Both the position numbers and the translations under genes were made by a program. Under the pieces are notes generated by a model that worked only from the letters and a program-made list of their open reading frames with translations, was not told the origin of the DNA and did no database searches. A stretch of 18,355 bases of DNA from DAOTXK01 sp034435395 (GTDB lineage: Bacteria; Chloroflexota; Anaerolineae; Aggregatilineales; Ch27). Within the stretch, counting starts at the first letter, position 1. The number at the start of each line of letters is the position of its first letter. Location of the stretch: the NCBI GenBank assembly GCA_034435395.1, contig DAOTXK010000219.1, positions 1-18,355 on the forward strand, read 5' to 3'. Positions 1 through 6,168 of the stretch are shown one piece after another.

Positions 1-33
1 CGCCTGACCACCGCGCCTCCGGAGCAGTCATGA
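1..33 (+). CDS. C-terminal end of an upstream gene (partial)
   Basis: Frame 1 is open from the window edge and ends RLTTAPPEQS followed by TGA at 31-33. The stop overlaps the meaB start in an ATGA tetranucleotide, the usual sign of translational coupling. Ten residues do not identify the protein. meaB commonly follows a subunit of a cobalamin-dependent acyl-CoA mutase, so that is the natural guess, but it is inference from context only. Confidence 0.5.
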   Translation, partial: RLTTAPPEQS

Positions 34-1040
34 TCGATCAGGTCCCTGACCTCCTGGCCGGCAACCCTCGCGCCCTGGCCCGACTCCTCACCCACATCGA
101 AAACGGCAGTGAAGCGGCAGCGGCAACCCTGGCGGCGCTCTACCCGCATACCGGGAAGGCCCATCTGGTGGGCATCACGGGCCCGCCCGGCACCGGCAAA
201 AGCTCCCTGGTCAACCGCCTGGCCGGGGCTTACCGCGCGTCCGGGCGGACGGTGGGCATCGTCGCCGTCGACCCGACCAGCCCTTTTTCCGGCGGCGCGG
301 TGCTCGGCGACCGCATCCGTATGCGCGACCTGGCCGGCGACCCCGGCGTGTTCATCCGCAGCATGGCGACACGCGGCAGCCTGGGCGGCCTGGCGCGCGC
401 CACGGGCGATGTCGTCCGGGCCCTGGATGCCGCCGGCTTTGACGTGGTCCTGATCGAAACCGTCGGCGCCGGCCAGAGCGAGGTGGACATCGCCCGCGAG
501 GCGCACACCACCGTGGTGGTCGAAGCGCCGGGCCTGGGCGACGATGTGCAGACCATCAAGGCGGGCATCCTGGAGATCGCCGACATCCTGGTGGTGAATA
601 AGGCCGACCGCCCGGATGCCAGGCAGGCCGTTCGGGCCTTGCAGGCTATGCTGGACCTCGGCTCGAACCGCCCTCGCGAGGTCCTTCACCACAGCCGCCT
701 GTTGCCAGATGAACCCACTCCCCTCCCCGACGCCCCGCTGACCCCCGGCTGGCAGGTTCCCATCATCTCGACGATTGCCACCGACGGGACGGGCATCCCC
801 GACCTGTTGGAAGCTCTGGACGCGCACCGCGCGTATCTGAACCACAGCGGGTGCTTACGGCAGTGGGAACGCCACCACCTGACAGCGGAACTCCTCGACC
901 GCCTGCAAACCGCGTTGCTGCACGAGCTGCTCCAGCGCCTCGACCCCGACGCGCTGCGCACGGTCGTCGACCAGCTTGCCGCCCGCCAGATCGATCCTGC
1001 CACAGCAGTCAGGCAACTTCTCGCCTATAATACAAAATAG
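30..1040 (+). CDS. meaB: MeaB/ArgK-type GTPase, methylmalonyl-CoA mutase accessory protein
   Basis: G3E-family P-loop GTPase that acts as a metallochaperone for methylmalonyl-CoA mutase and related B12 enzymes, gating cofactor loading and protecting or reactivating the enzyme at the expense of GTP. The 336-residue protein has the usual family length. Visible motifs are Walker A GPPGTGKSS (residues 51-59), the family segment VDPTSPFSGGAVLGDRIRM (80-98), the G3 region ETVGAGQSE (143-151), PGLGDDVQTIKAGILEIADI (167-186) and the guanine-specificity motif NKAD (190-193). The C-terminal part is helical and less conserved, as in dimeric MeaB. The ATG at 30 has GGAG five bases upstream and overlaps the stop of the preceding gene. 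The mutase itself is not in the window. Confidence 0.93.
   Translation: MIDQVPDLLAGNPRALARLLTHIENGSEAAAATLAALYPHTGKAHLVGITGPPGTGKSSLVNRLAGAYRASGRTVGIVAVDPTSPFSGGAVLGDRIRMRDLAGDPGVFIRSMATRGSLGGLARATGDVVRALDAAGFDVVLIETVGAGQSEVDIAREAHTTVVVEAPGLGDDVQTIKAGILEIADILVVNKADRPDARQAVRALQAMLDLGSNRPREVLHHSRLLPDEPTPLPDAPLTPGWQVPIISTIATDGTGIPDLLEALDAHRAYLNHSGCLRQWERHHLTAELLDRLQTALLHELLQRLDPDALRTVVDQLAARQIDPATAVRQLLAYNTK
1026..1031 (+). promoter_or_regulatory. candidate -10 element ahead of prs
   Basis: A perfect TATAAT lies inside the last codons of meaB, about 55 bases upstream of the prs start. No good -35 hexamer sits 16-18 bases further upstream (the spot reads CAGCAG), so this is a weak candidate for a separate prs promoter. 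Confidence 0.25.
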
Positions 1041-1085
1041 CCGTGTGTGTGCTCACCAACGGAAATGCCAGGAGCGACAAAGCCC

Positions 1086-2102
1086 ATGTCCAGCACTGCT
1101 CAAAAGGTTCCGGGAACCAAGTTCTACCGTCAGCACGAGCCCAAGCCCGAACGTAACCTGTATGGCGAGATCAAGGTTTTCTGTGGTTCGGCCAGCCGGG
1201 ACCTCGGCCATGAAATCGTCCAGTACCTTGGCCTGGAGCCAGGCGATTACGACCGAATCAAGTTCTCCAATGAAAACATCTTCGTGCAACTGAAAGAAAG
1301 CGTGCGCGGGCAGGATGTTTATCTGGTCCAGACCATGGCCTCGCCGGTCAGCGACAACATCATGGAACTGCTGATCATGCTGGATACGTTCAAACGCGAC
1401 TCCGCTGGCCGGACCACCGCCGTGATCCCCTACCTGAGTTACGCCCGTTCCGACAAAAAAGATCAGCCACGGGTGCCCATCACCGCCCGCCTGATCGCCG
1501 ACATGATCCAGATCGCCGGGGCCAACCGCTACATCACCATCGACCTGCATTCAGGGCAGATACAGGGCTTCTTCAACATCCCCGGCGACGTGCTGACCGC
1601 CTTTTATCTGATCAGCGATTACCTGGCCAGCAAAAACATCCCGAATGCCATCGTGGTCTCGACGGACCTGGGGTACGCGACCCGCGCTCGTAATTACGCC
1701 GACCGCCTGGGATGCCCGCTGGCTTTTGTGGAAAAACGCCGGGCCAGCAACCAGGAAATGCCGGAGGTGCTGGCGCTCATCGGCGACGTGGCAGGCAAAA
1801 ACGTCATCCTGGTGGACGATGAGGTCAACACGGGCCGCAGCGTGGCCAACGCCGTGCGCACCGTCCGGGCGCTGGGCGCGCAGGACATCTACCTGGCCTT
1901 TACCCATCCCATCCTCAGCGCCGGCGGCGTCCAGCAACTGGCCGAGCTTAACCTCAAGGAGATCGTCACCACCAACACGGTCCCCCTGCCACCGGAGAAA
2001 GTCCTGCCCAACATGACCGTGCTTTCCGTTGCCCCCCTGCTGGCAGAGGTCATCATCCGGGCACACGAAGGGCGCAGCGTCGGCGTATTGTTTGACGAAT
2101 AA
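1086..2102 (+). CDS. prs: ribose-phosphate pyrophosphokinase (PRPP synthetase)
   Basis: Cytoplasmic enzyme that transfers pyrophosphate from ATP to ribose 5-phosphate, making PRPP for purine, pyrimidine, NAD, histidine and tryptophan synthesis. With the ATG at 1086 (AGGAG at 1070-1074) it has 338 residues, about 20 more than the usual 315, because of an N-terminal extension before the conserved strand IKVFCGSASRDL. Other possible starts are ATG 1065 and GTG 1047. Visible motifs are RSDKKDQPR (121-129), DLHSGQIQGFF (153-163), the flexible catalytic loop VEKRRASNQEMPEV (215-228) and the ribose-phosphate loop VDDEVNTGRSV (243-253). The last departs from the common VDDMIDTAGT form, which points to a divergent subgroup. 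The gene stands 45 bases after meaB on the same strand. Confidence 0.93.
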   Translation: MSSTAQKVPGTKFYRQHEPKPERNLYGEIKVFCGSASRDLGHEIVQYLGLEPGDYDRIKFSNENIFVQLKESVRGQDVYLVQTMASPVSDNIMELLIMLDTFKRDSAGRTTAVIPYLSYARSDKKDQPRVPITARLIADMIQIAGANRYITIDLHSGQIQGFFNIPGDVLTAFYLISDYLASKNIPNAIVVSTDLGYATRARNYADRLGCPLAFVEKRRASNQEMPEVLALIGDVAGKNVILVDDEVNTGRSVANAVRTVRALGAQDIYLAFTHPILSAGGVQQLAELNLKEIVTTNTVPLPPEKVLPNMTVLSVAPLLAEVIIRAHEGRSVGVLFDE

Positions 2103-2297
2103 CCGCCCCCACGCTGACAGGATCGGGTACAAAAACCGGGTTCCCGTGCCCGTTCCTGGTTGATTCCAGACAATTGCGCCGGGAGGCGGGGCGCTGAGCA
2201 ACCGGCCACTTTTCGTATGGGTAGTATCGACCATCATGCAGAGCGGTTCCGGTCAACGCACCTGACGACTGACAGGCGTCTTCAGTGGAACAATGTC

Positions 2298-3344
2298 ATG
2301 ACCAAGCAACCGCGGGGAAAGCTCGTCCGCCAGACCGGCCATCCCCCACCAACAGGACGCCCACCACGCCCCCCCAGCCGACGGCCCATCCCCGCCCGTC
2401 AGCGTCGGCCCGCCCGTCCCGCTGCTGGGGGAACAATCCTGGTCGCCGTCGGCCTGGCTGCTTTTATCCTGATAGGTGGTCTTCTCGGCGCGCTGGCTAT
2501 CAGGGGCCTCGCCACACCGAACCAGGCGCTCGTGCCCACGGTTGCTCAGCTGCCCTCGGTCACACGTGAGCCAAAGCCCATCGGGCCGCCCATCGGGCCG
2601 CCCACAGGGCCGCCCAATGCCATGCCGATCCTCACGACCCGCGCCGCGCCGGTCGAACGGGCCACCCTGCCGCCCACCTGGACATCCAGCCCCCCGCCCA
2701 CCGCCAGCCCGACGCCCACCCTCACCCCCACGGTCGTGGGAATCCCCGGCGACGACGGCCCGACACCACACAACACCCTCTCGCCCGCCCAGCTGGCCGA
2801 TACCTACTGGGATGGCGATGGGGAACTGAGTATGTGGGACTTGCAGTTTCCGGATGGCACATTTGGGCGCTTCACCATTTTCCCCATCAACTTCTGGGTG
2901 GGCACCTACGGCGGCATAACGCTCAGCGAAGCTCACGAGCAGGCCATCCAGAATGCCCTCCAGGAGATCAACCAGGTTGTGCCGATTCAGCGGGTGGATA
3001 ACCGTATCTTCGCCCACATGACCCTGTGGCTGATGACGGACGCGGAATTCGACCGGAACGCCCCCTGTTCAGACGTGGACCTGCTGATCGGCTGTGCCTC
3101 GCCGACCTATACCAGCGCCGGGATCATGCTGGTCACCATCTGGCTGCGGGTGGCCGACCAGAACTTCGCCTCCACCCTGCTGCATGAACTGACCCACGGT
3201 CTGGGCATCGCCGTGCACAGCCCACATCCGGAAGACATCATGTATGCCTACGAAACCGGCCAGCCGCCCCACTACACCCGGCGCGATCTCAACACCCTGC
3301 GCGCCCTGTACAGCGCCCCACCCTACGATCCGCGCCGTCAATGA
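2298..3344 (+). CDS. membrane-anchored matrixin-like zinc metalloprotease
   Basis: Probable surface or exported metalloprotease; substrate unknown. From ATG 2298 it has 348 residues: a basic Pro/Arg-rich N-terminus (1-43), one hydrophobic segment (about 44-68), a Pro/Thr-rich spacer with three tandem tetrapeptides (PIGP, PIGP, PTGP) and an 'SPTPTLTPT' stretch, then a compact catalytic domain. The zinc site is HELTHGLGIAVHS starting at residue 296, followed by the Met-turn-like EDIMY. This resembles matrixins, but the third His is one residue later than in the textbook HExxHxxGxxH spacing. Two Cys (CSDVDLLIGC) could form a disulfide. The frame is open back to a TTG at 2160 and an ATG at 2217; I prefer 2298 because it gives a standard basic-then-hydrophobic type II anchor, although no strong ribosome site is seen. 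The 195-base gap after prs shows no convincing promoter or terminator. Confidence 0.72.
   Translation: MTKQPRGKLVRQTGHPPPTGRPPRPPSRRPIPARQRRPARPAAGGTILVAVGLAAFILIGGLLGALAIRGLATPNQALVPTVAQLPSVTREPKPIGPPIGPPTGPPNAMPILTTRAAPVERATLPPTWTSSPPPTASPTPTLTPTVVGIPGDDGPTPHNTLSPAQLADTYWDGDGELSMWDLQFPDGTFGRFTIFPINFWVGTYGGITLSEAHEQAIQNALQEINQVVPIQRVDNRIFAHMTLWLMTDAEFDRNAPCSDVDLLIGCASPTYTSAGIMLVTIWLRVADQNFASTLLHELTHGLGIAVHSPHPEDIMYAYETGQPPHYTRRDLNTLRALYSAPPYDPRRQ
2577..2612 (+). repeat. 12-bp tandem repeat in metalloprotease linker
   Basis: Two exact copies of CCCATCGGGCCG (2577-2588, 2589-2600) are followed by a third diverged copy CCCACAGGGCCG (2601-2612). They encode PIGP-PIGP-PTGP in the extracytoplasmic spacer, so copy number can change the spacer length without a frameshift. 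Confidence 0.8.
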
Positions 3345-3423
3345 ACGGCCCGCGCCACCCGTCAGCGGCCATCATCAGGACCCGCATCCACTCCATATTA
3401 ATGGTATCAACCGCCCTCGGCCT

Positions 3424-3460
3424 GATATTGTCGACCGACAGGATTCGACACCGAAATATC
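3424..3460. terminator. imperfect inverted repeat between convergent genes
   Basis: The left arm GATATTGTCGA (3424-3434) pairs with TCGAC (3445-3449) and AATATC (3455-3460), leaving a five-base bulge on the right side. It lies between the convergent metalloprotease and toxin genes, and its right arm touches the toxin stop. There is no U-tract, so a terminator role is only a guess. The rest of the 114-base gap holds nothing I recognise. Confidence 0.3.
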
Positions 3461-3815
3461 ATGGGGCTTCGGGCGGGCGGATGCGCACGCGATCGGTCTC
3501 AGCTGTCACAATCGCACCTGCCTGTAACTCTTCACTGTACAGGTTTAGCACGTGCAGACAGACCGCCGCCTGCCGCCTGGCTGAAAGGTTGACCAGACGC
3601 ACAACTCCGGAATGTGGCATTCTGCGCACGATGGCCAACTCGCCAAAATCCTTATCCAACGTGACGAGGACCCGTCCCTCAAGATGGGCTTGAGCCAAAA
3701 TCTCTTCATCACCGGGGTCTTCCGGCCAATCACCCGCCCAGACCACATCATGTCCCGCCCTGATCAATTCCTGACGTGCGCCGCCCCACACACACGTGTC
3801 TAGCAGGAGCTTCAC
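3459..3815 (-). CDS. DUF5615 PIN-like protein, probable toxin of a type II TA pair
   Basis: Small 118-residue protein of the DUF5615 (Mut7-C/PIN-like) type, usually paired with DUF433 antitoxins and presumed to be a ribonuclease. Visible features are the N-terminal acidic strand MKLLLDTC (D6), GHDVVW (21-26), DEEIL (36-40) and the family signature VLVTLDKDFGEL (49-60, D54 and D56), followed by the GVVRLVNLS strand. These acidic residues would form the PIN-like metal site. The start is GTG at 3815-3813, overlapping the TGA of the DUF433 gene in a GTGA tetranucleotide, with GGACGGA just upstream, so translation is coupled to the antitoxin. Activity is inferred from family and arrangement. Confidence 0.82.
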   Translation of the reverse strand: MKLLLDTCVWGGARQELIRAGHDVVWAGDWPEDPGDEEILAQAHLEGRVLVTLDKDFGELAIVRRMPHSGVVRLVNLSARRQAAVCLHVLNLYSEELQAGAIVTAETDRVRIRPPEAP

Positions 3816-4063
3816 TCGTCCGTCCCTATGAGAAGCGGCTCAATCCGCTCGTGCCCCACCAAGCGGCGCGCGTATACGAGGCAAGCCCGAATGTCTTCCG
3901 CTTCCAACCAGGGATAACCCTGAAGAACAGTCTCAGGGGTATCCCCTGCCGCCAGCATCCCTAGCACATGTTCCACCGCCAATCGACGCCCGCGGATGAT
4001 TGGCTTGCCGCCGAAAATCCTCGGATTGACAGTGATGCGTTCCAGAAGTTTGTTGTCGTCCAT
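3812..4063 (-). CDS. DUF433 protein, probable antitoxin and autoregulator
   Basis: An 83-residue DUF433 (VapB-like) protein. The family core is visible as ITVNPRIFGGKPIIRGRRLAVE (10-31), which begins the helix-turn-helix-like fold, then GMLAAGDTPETVLQGYPWL and EDIRACLVYA, as in the family. It is first in a two-gene operon with the DUF5615 gene, the usual antitoxin-first order. The ATG at 4063 has GAGG at 4074-4071 as ribosome site. A well-spaced promoter and a perfect 16-base palindrome lie directly upstream, which suggests that the antitoxin or the complex represses its own transcription. Function is inferred from family and context. Confidence 0.85.
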   Translation of the reverse strand: MDDNKLLERITVNPRIFGGKPIIRGRRLAVEHVLGMLAAGDTPETVLQGYPWLEAEDIRACLVYARRLVGHERIEPLLIGTDE

Positions 4064-4078
4064 TTGACCGCCTCAGCG

Positions 4079-4094
4079 GGAACAATCTTGTTCC
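4079..4094. promoter_or_regulatory. perfect palindrome, candidate operator of the TA operon
   Basis: GGAACAA-TC-TTGTTCC is a perfect 7+7 inverted repeat with a 2-base centre. It lies between the predicted transcription start (about 4112) and the ribosome site of the DUF433 gene. Size and placement fit a dimeric DNA-binding antitoxin acting as autorepressor. Confidence 0.5.
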
Positions 4095-4118
4095 AACCCC
4101 TTGTCCGCCAATAATCAA

Positions 4119-4147
4119 TCTATACAACACCGCCTCACCACAGTCAA
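4119..4147 (-). promoter_or_regulatory. sigma70-type promoter of the TA operon
   Basis: Read on the - strand: -35 TTGACT (4147-4142), a 17-base spacer, and -10 TATAGA (4124-4119). Transcription would start near 4112 and leave a leader of about 49 bases containing the palindrome at 4079-4094. The promoter begins about 30 bases after the stop of the AlkZ-related gene. Confidence 0.6.
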
Positions 4148-4174
4148 TAGTGGGCCGTGACTCGCTTGGAGCCA

Positions 4175-5044
4175 TCATCTTCCCAGCGCCCGCGTGGACA
4201 CCCACACGTTCCTCCCGCCTTCGACCCTGGCTGCTTCGATCCGGCCCGCCTGGACCAGCGCCTCCAGCGCCCGCTCCAGTTCGCGCGCCGTCGGCTCGAA
4301 GATGTGGAACAACTGCCCGATCTCCCGCGTGGTGGCGGCGACGGCGTTGTCCACATGCTGGCCGATCAACGTCCGCCAGGCTTCGCCCGTGCCGATCGCG
4401 CGGGCTTGCTGCGGCAGGTCCGGGTAGCGGCGCATGGGGATGTCGTAGATGAAGCTGTAGCGCCACGCGCCCGCCTCTGCCACCCCCACTGGCAGCACCT
4501 TCATGTCGATCTGGAGTTCAACCAGCCCCCGCTCAAACCGGGACTTGCTGACTTCCGACGACAGGCCAGCGTGGCGGCGCAGGTCGATGGTGTTGAGCGG
4601 GCCGTGTTCCAGCAATGCCTCGTAGATCATCCGGGCTTCATGGGTCATCTGACCGTCCAGCACCCGCTCCATGTAGTCGTGGAGGTCGCCGTAGTTGTGA
4701 GTCAGGGCGTAGAAGGCGGCCTGCAACCGGGGCGCGATCAGCGTCGCCTTGCGGCGCAGCAGCTTGGCATAGTACCAGCGCGTCCCGCCCAAGGACTGAT
4801 CCTTCCAGCCCCAACACTGGCTGATGTCGGGGTCGTCGTGTTCGTTGGGCACGTCGCGGACCCGCCCGGCGATGGCGTGGAACAGATTCGGGGCCTCGAC
4901 GCCTTTGATCGGCCAGAACAGCGCAAACCCGACCTCATCGATGAAGCGCTCCGCCTCGTCGATGGTCTTCACGCGCCGCTCCGGCGTGCGGCGGTACCGT
5001 TCAGCCCGCTCAGTGGCGATCCAGTCCTGGCTGATGGTCAACAC
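4175..5044 (-). CDS. AlkZ-related winged-helix protein
   Basis: A 289-residue soluble protein that I recognise as similar to 'AlkZ-related' proteins, distant relatives of the AlkZ/YcaQ DNA glycosylases that unhook interstrand crosslinks. Visible blocks are the N-terminal WIATERAERYRRTPERRVKT, VGFALFWPIKGVEAPNLFHA, a DDPDISQCWGWKD segment, YYAKLLRRKATL, a winged-helix-like region EARMIYEALLEHGPLNTIDL, and SKSRFERGLVELQIDMKVLP ahead of AGAWRYSFIYD. The start is uncertain: GTG 5044 has GGAGG eight bases upstream, and TTG 5041 is the alternative. The frame stays open far upstream, but that part is antisense to nothing conserved and overlaps the permease gene. A DNA-repair role is by family only; I cannot point to a catalytic residue, and glycosylase activity is unproven. 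Confidence 0.75.
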   Translation of the reverse strand: MLTISQDWIATERAERYRRTPERRVKTIDEAERFIDEVGFALFWPIKGVEAPNLFHAIAGRVRDVPNEHDDPDISQCWGWKDQSLGGTRWYYAKLLRRKATLIAPRLQAAFYALTHNYGDLHDYMERVLDGQMTHEARMIYEALLEHGPLNTIDLRRHAGLSSEVSKSRFERGLVELQIDMKVLPVGVAEAGAWRYSFIYDIPMRRYPDLPQQARAIGTGEAWRTLIGQHVDNAVAATTREIGQLFHIFEPTARELERALEALVQAGRIEAARVEGGRNVWVSTRALGR

Positions 5045-5087
5045 CGCTACGCCCTCCACTGCTACCACCACAGAACATACGTGCTGT

Positions 5088-5093
5088 ATTATA
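5088..5093 (-). promoter_or_regulatory. candidate -10 element of the AlkZ-related gene
   Basis: TATAAT on the - strand, 44 bases upstream of the GTG start and followed by a GGAGG ribosome site at a sensible distance. The -35 region is poor (GTGGGTGT around 5110-5117), so only the -10 is convincing. Confidence 0.35.
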
Positions 5094-5131
5094 TCCACAA
5101 ACCGCCAGGACACCCACCACCTAAAACAGCA

Positions 5132-5152
5132 ACGGCGGTTTTGACCCGCCGT
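5132..5152 (-). terminator. hairpin downstream of the ABC importer operon
   Basis: A perfect 7-bp stem ACGGCGG/CCGCCGT with a 7-base loop lies 33 bases after the last permease gene. On the - strand it is followed by TGCTGTTTT, a poor U-tract. It could be a weak intrinsic terminator separating the importer from the AlkZ-related gene. Confidence 0.4.
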
Positions 5153-5184
5153 CACCCACCACCTGAAGTTCCCCCACCAGCCAC

Positions 5185-6168
5185 TCACTCCCGCGAGAAC
5201 CGCGTGCCCAGCGCCGCTGGCGGATGAGAGCGCAGGAAGTTGCGCAGGAGCCGTTGCGCCGGCCCCGGCGTGACGCGCATCAGCCGCTCCACCACGCCGC
5301 CGGATACCAGCAGCAGCGTCAGGATCATCAGCACCCAGGGCACGGCATTGACCAGCACCAGCGGCAGTTCGGTCTGCTGCTGGATGGTGCTGGCCAGCGC
5401 CCGCAACCCGGCGAACAGGTACGCGCCAAACGCCACGCGGAACGGATGCCAGCCGCCGAAGATCACGATGGCCAGCGCGATCCAGCCGTCGCCGCGCATC
5501 ACCGGCGGGTTGGCCCACCCGGCCTTGATCGCCAGCGAATAACTCGCCCCCGCCAGCCCGACCAGCCCCCCGCCCAGCGCGGCGTAATAATAACGGGTGC
5601 GGTTGACATCCGTGCCGCGGGCGAACGCCGCCGCCGGACGCTCGCCGACCGCCCGCAGGGCCAGCCCCCAGCGCGTGCGGTACATCACGGCCCACGTGCC
5701 GAGGATCAGGACGAAGCTGAGATACACGAGCAGATTGTGCCTGAAGAGAACCTCGCCCAGAAAAGGGATATCCGCCAGCAGCGGGATGGGGAGCGTGGGG
5801 AAAGTCGGGCCGGGACGGCGGGTGAACTCCTGGCCCAGGAACTGCGCCAGGTCCCCCGCCAGCAACGTCAGCACGAAACCCACCGCCACCTGATCCTGCC
5901 GCAACTGGATGTTGGCCACCGTGATCAGCAGGGCGATCAGCATCCCCGCCAGCGTCCCGGCCAGGACGCCCAGCAACAGCCGCTCCGGATCACTGCCCCC
6001 TGAGGTGTAGGCCACCACAAAACCGAGCATCGCCGCCAGCGAGATCGTCCCATCCAGCGACAGGTTGACCACGCCAATCCGCTCGGTGATCGTCTCGCCG
6101 ATGCTGGCGATCACCAGCGGCGTGGCGTTGGAGACGATGGAACCCAGGATACGCGCCAGCTCGTCCAT
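5185..6168 (-). CDS. BMP-type ABC importer, second permease subunit
   Basis: A 327-residue polytopic inner-membrane protein of the BPD_transp_2 family (branched-chain amino acid/ribose type permeases), NupQ/YufQ-like. It should pair with the other permease to form the channel of a nucleoside or simple-sugar importer. The N-terminal signature ERIGVVNLSLDGTISLAAM and about eight to ten hydrophobic segments are visible, as is the cytoplasmic loop MYRTRWGLALRAVGERPAAA that contacts the ATPase. The ATG at 6168 has a near-perfect AGGAGG six bases upstream, and the upstream permease stop overlaps it by one base (TGATG). Last gene of the operon. Confidence 0.9.
   Translation of the reverse strand: MDELARILGSIVSNATPLVIASIGETITERIGVVNLSLDGTISLAAMLGFVVAYTSGGSDPERLLLGVLAGTLAGMLIALLITVANIQLRQDQVAVGFVLTLLAGDLAQFLGQEFTRRPGPTFPTLPIPLLADIPFLGEVLFRHNLLVYLSFVLILGTWAVMYRTRWGLALRAVGERPAAAFARGTDVNRTRYYYAALGGGLVGLAGASYSLAIKAGWANPPVMRGDGWIALAIVIFGGWHPFRVAFGAYLFAGLRALASTIQQQTELPLVLVNAVPWVLMILTLLLVSGGVVERLMRVTPGPAQRLLRNFLRSHPPAALGTRFSRE

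Noticed and set aside
3341..3592. 83-codon + strand frame whose ATG overlaps the metalloprotease stop (ATGA)
   Set aside because: The overlap is suggestive, but no ribosome site is seen, the product has no motif, and its second half is antisense to the well-supported DUF5615 gene.
4157..5227. Long + strand open frame over the AlkZ-related gene
   Set aside because: The - strand product matches a known protein pattern; the + strand product is low-complexity and Arg/Pro/His-rich, as expected for an antisense shadow.
5045..5695. Extension of the AlkZ-related frame upstream into the permease gene
   Set aside because: The extension lies inside the permease coding sequence in another frame, is Gly/Ala/Arg-rich, and a good ribosome site and -10 element favour GTG 5044.
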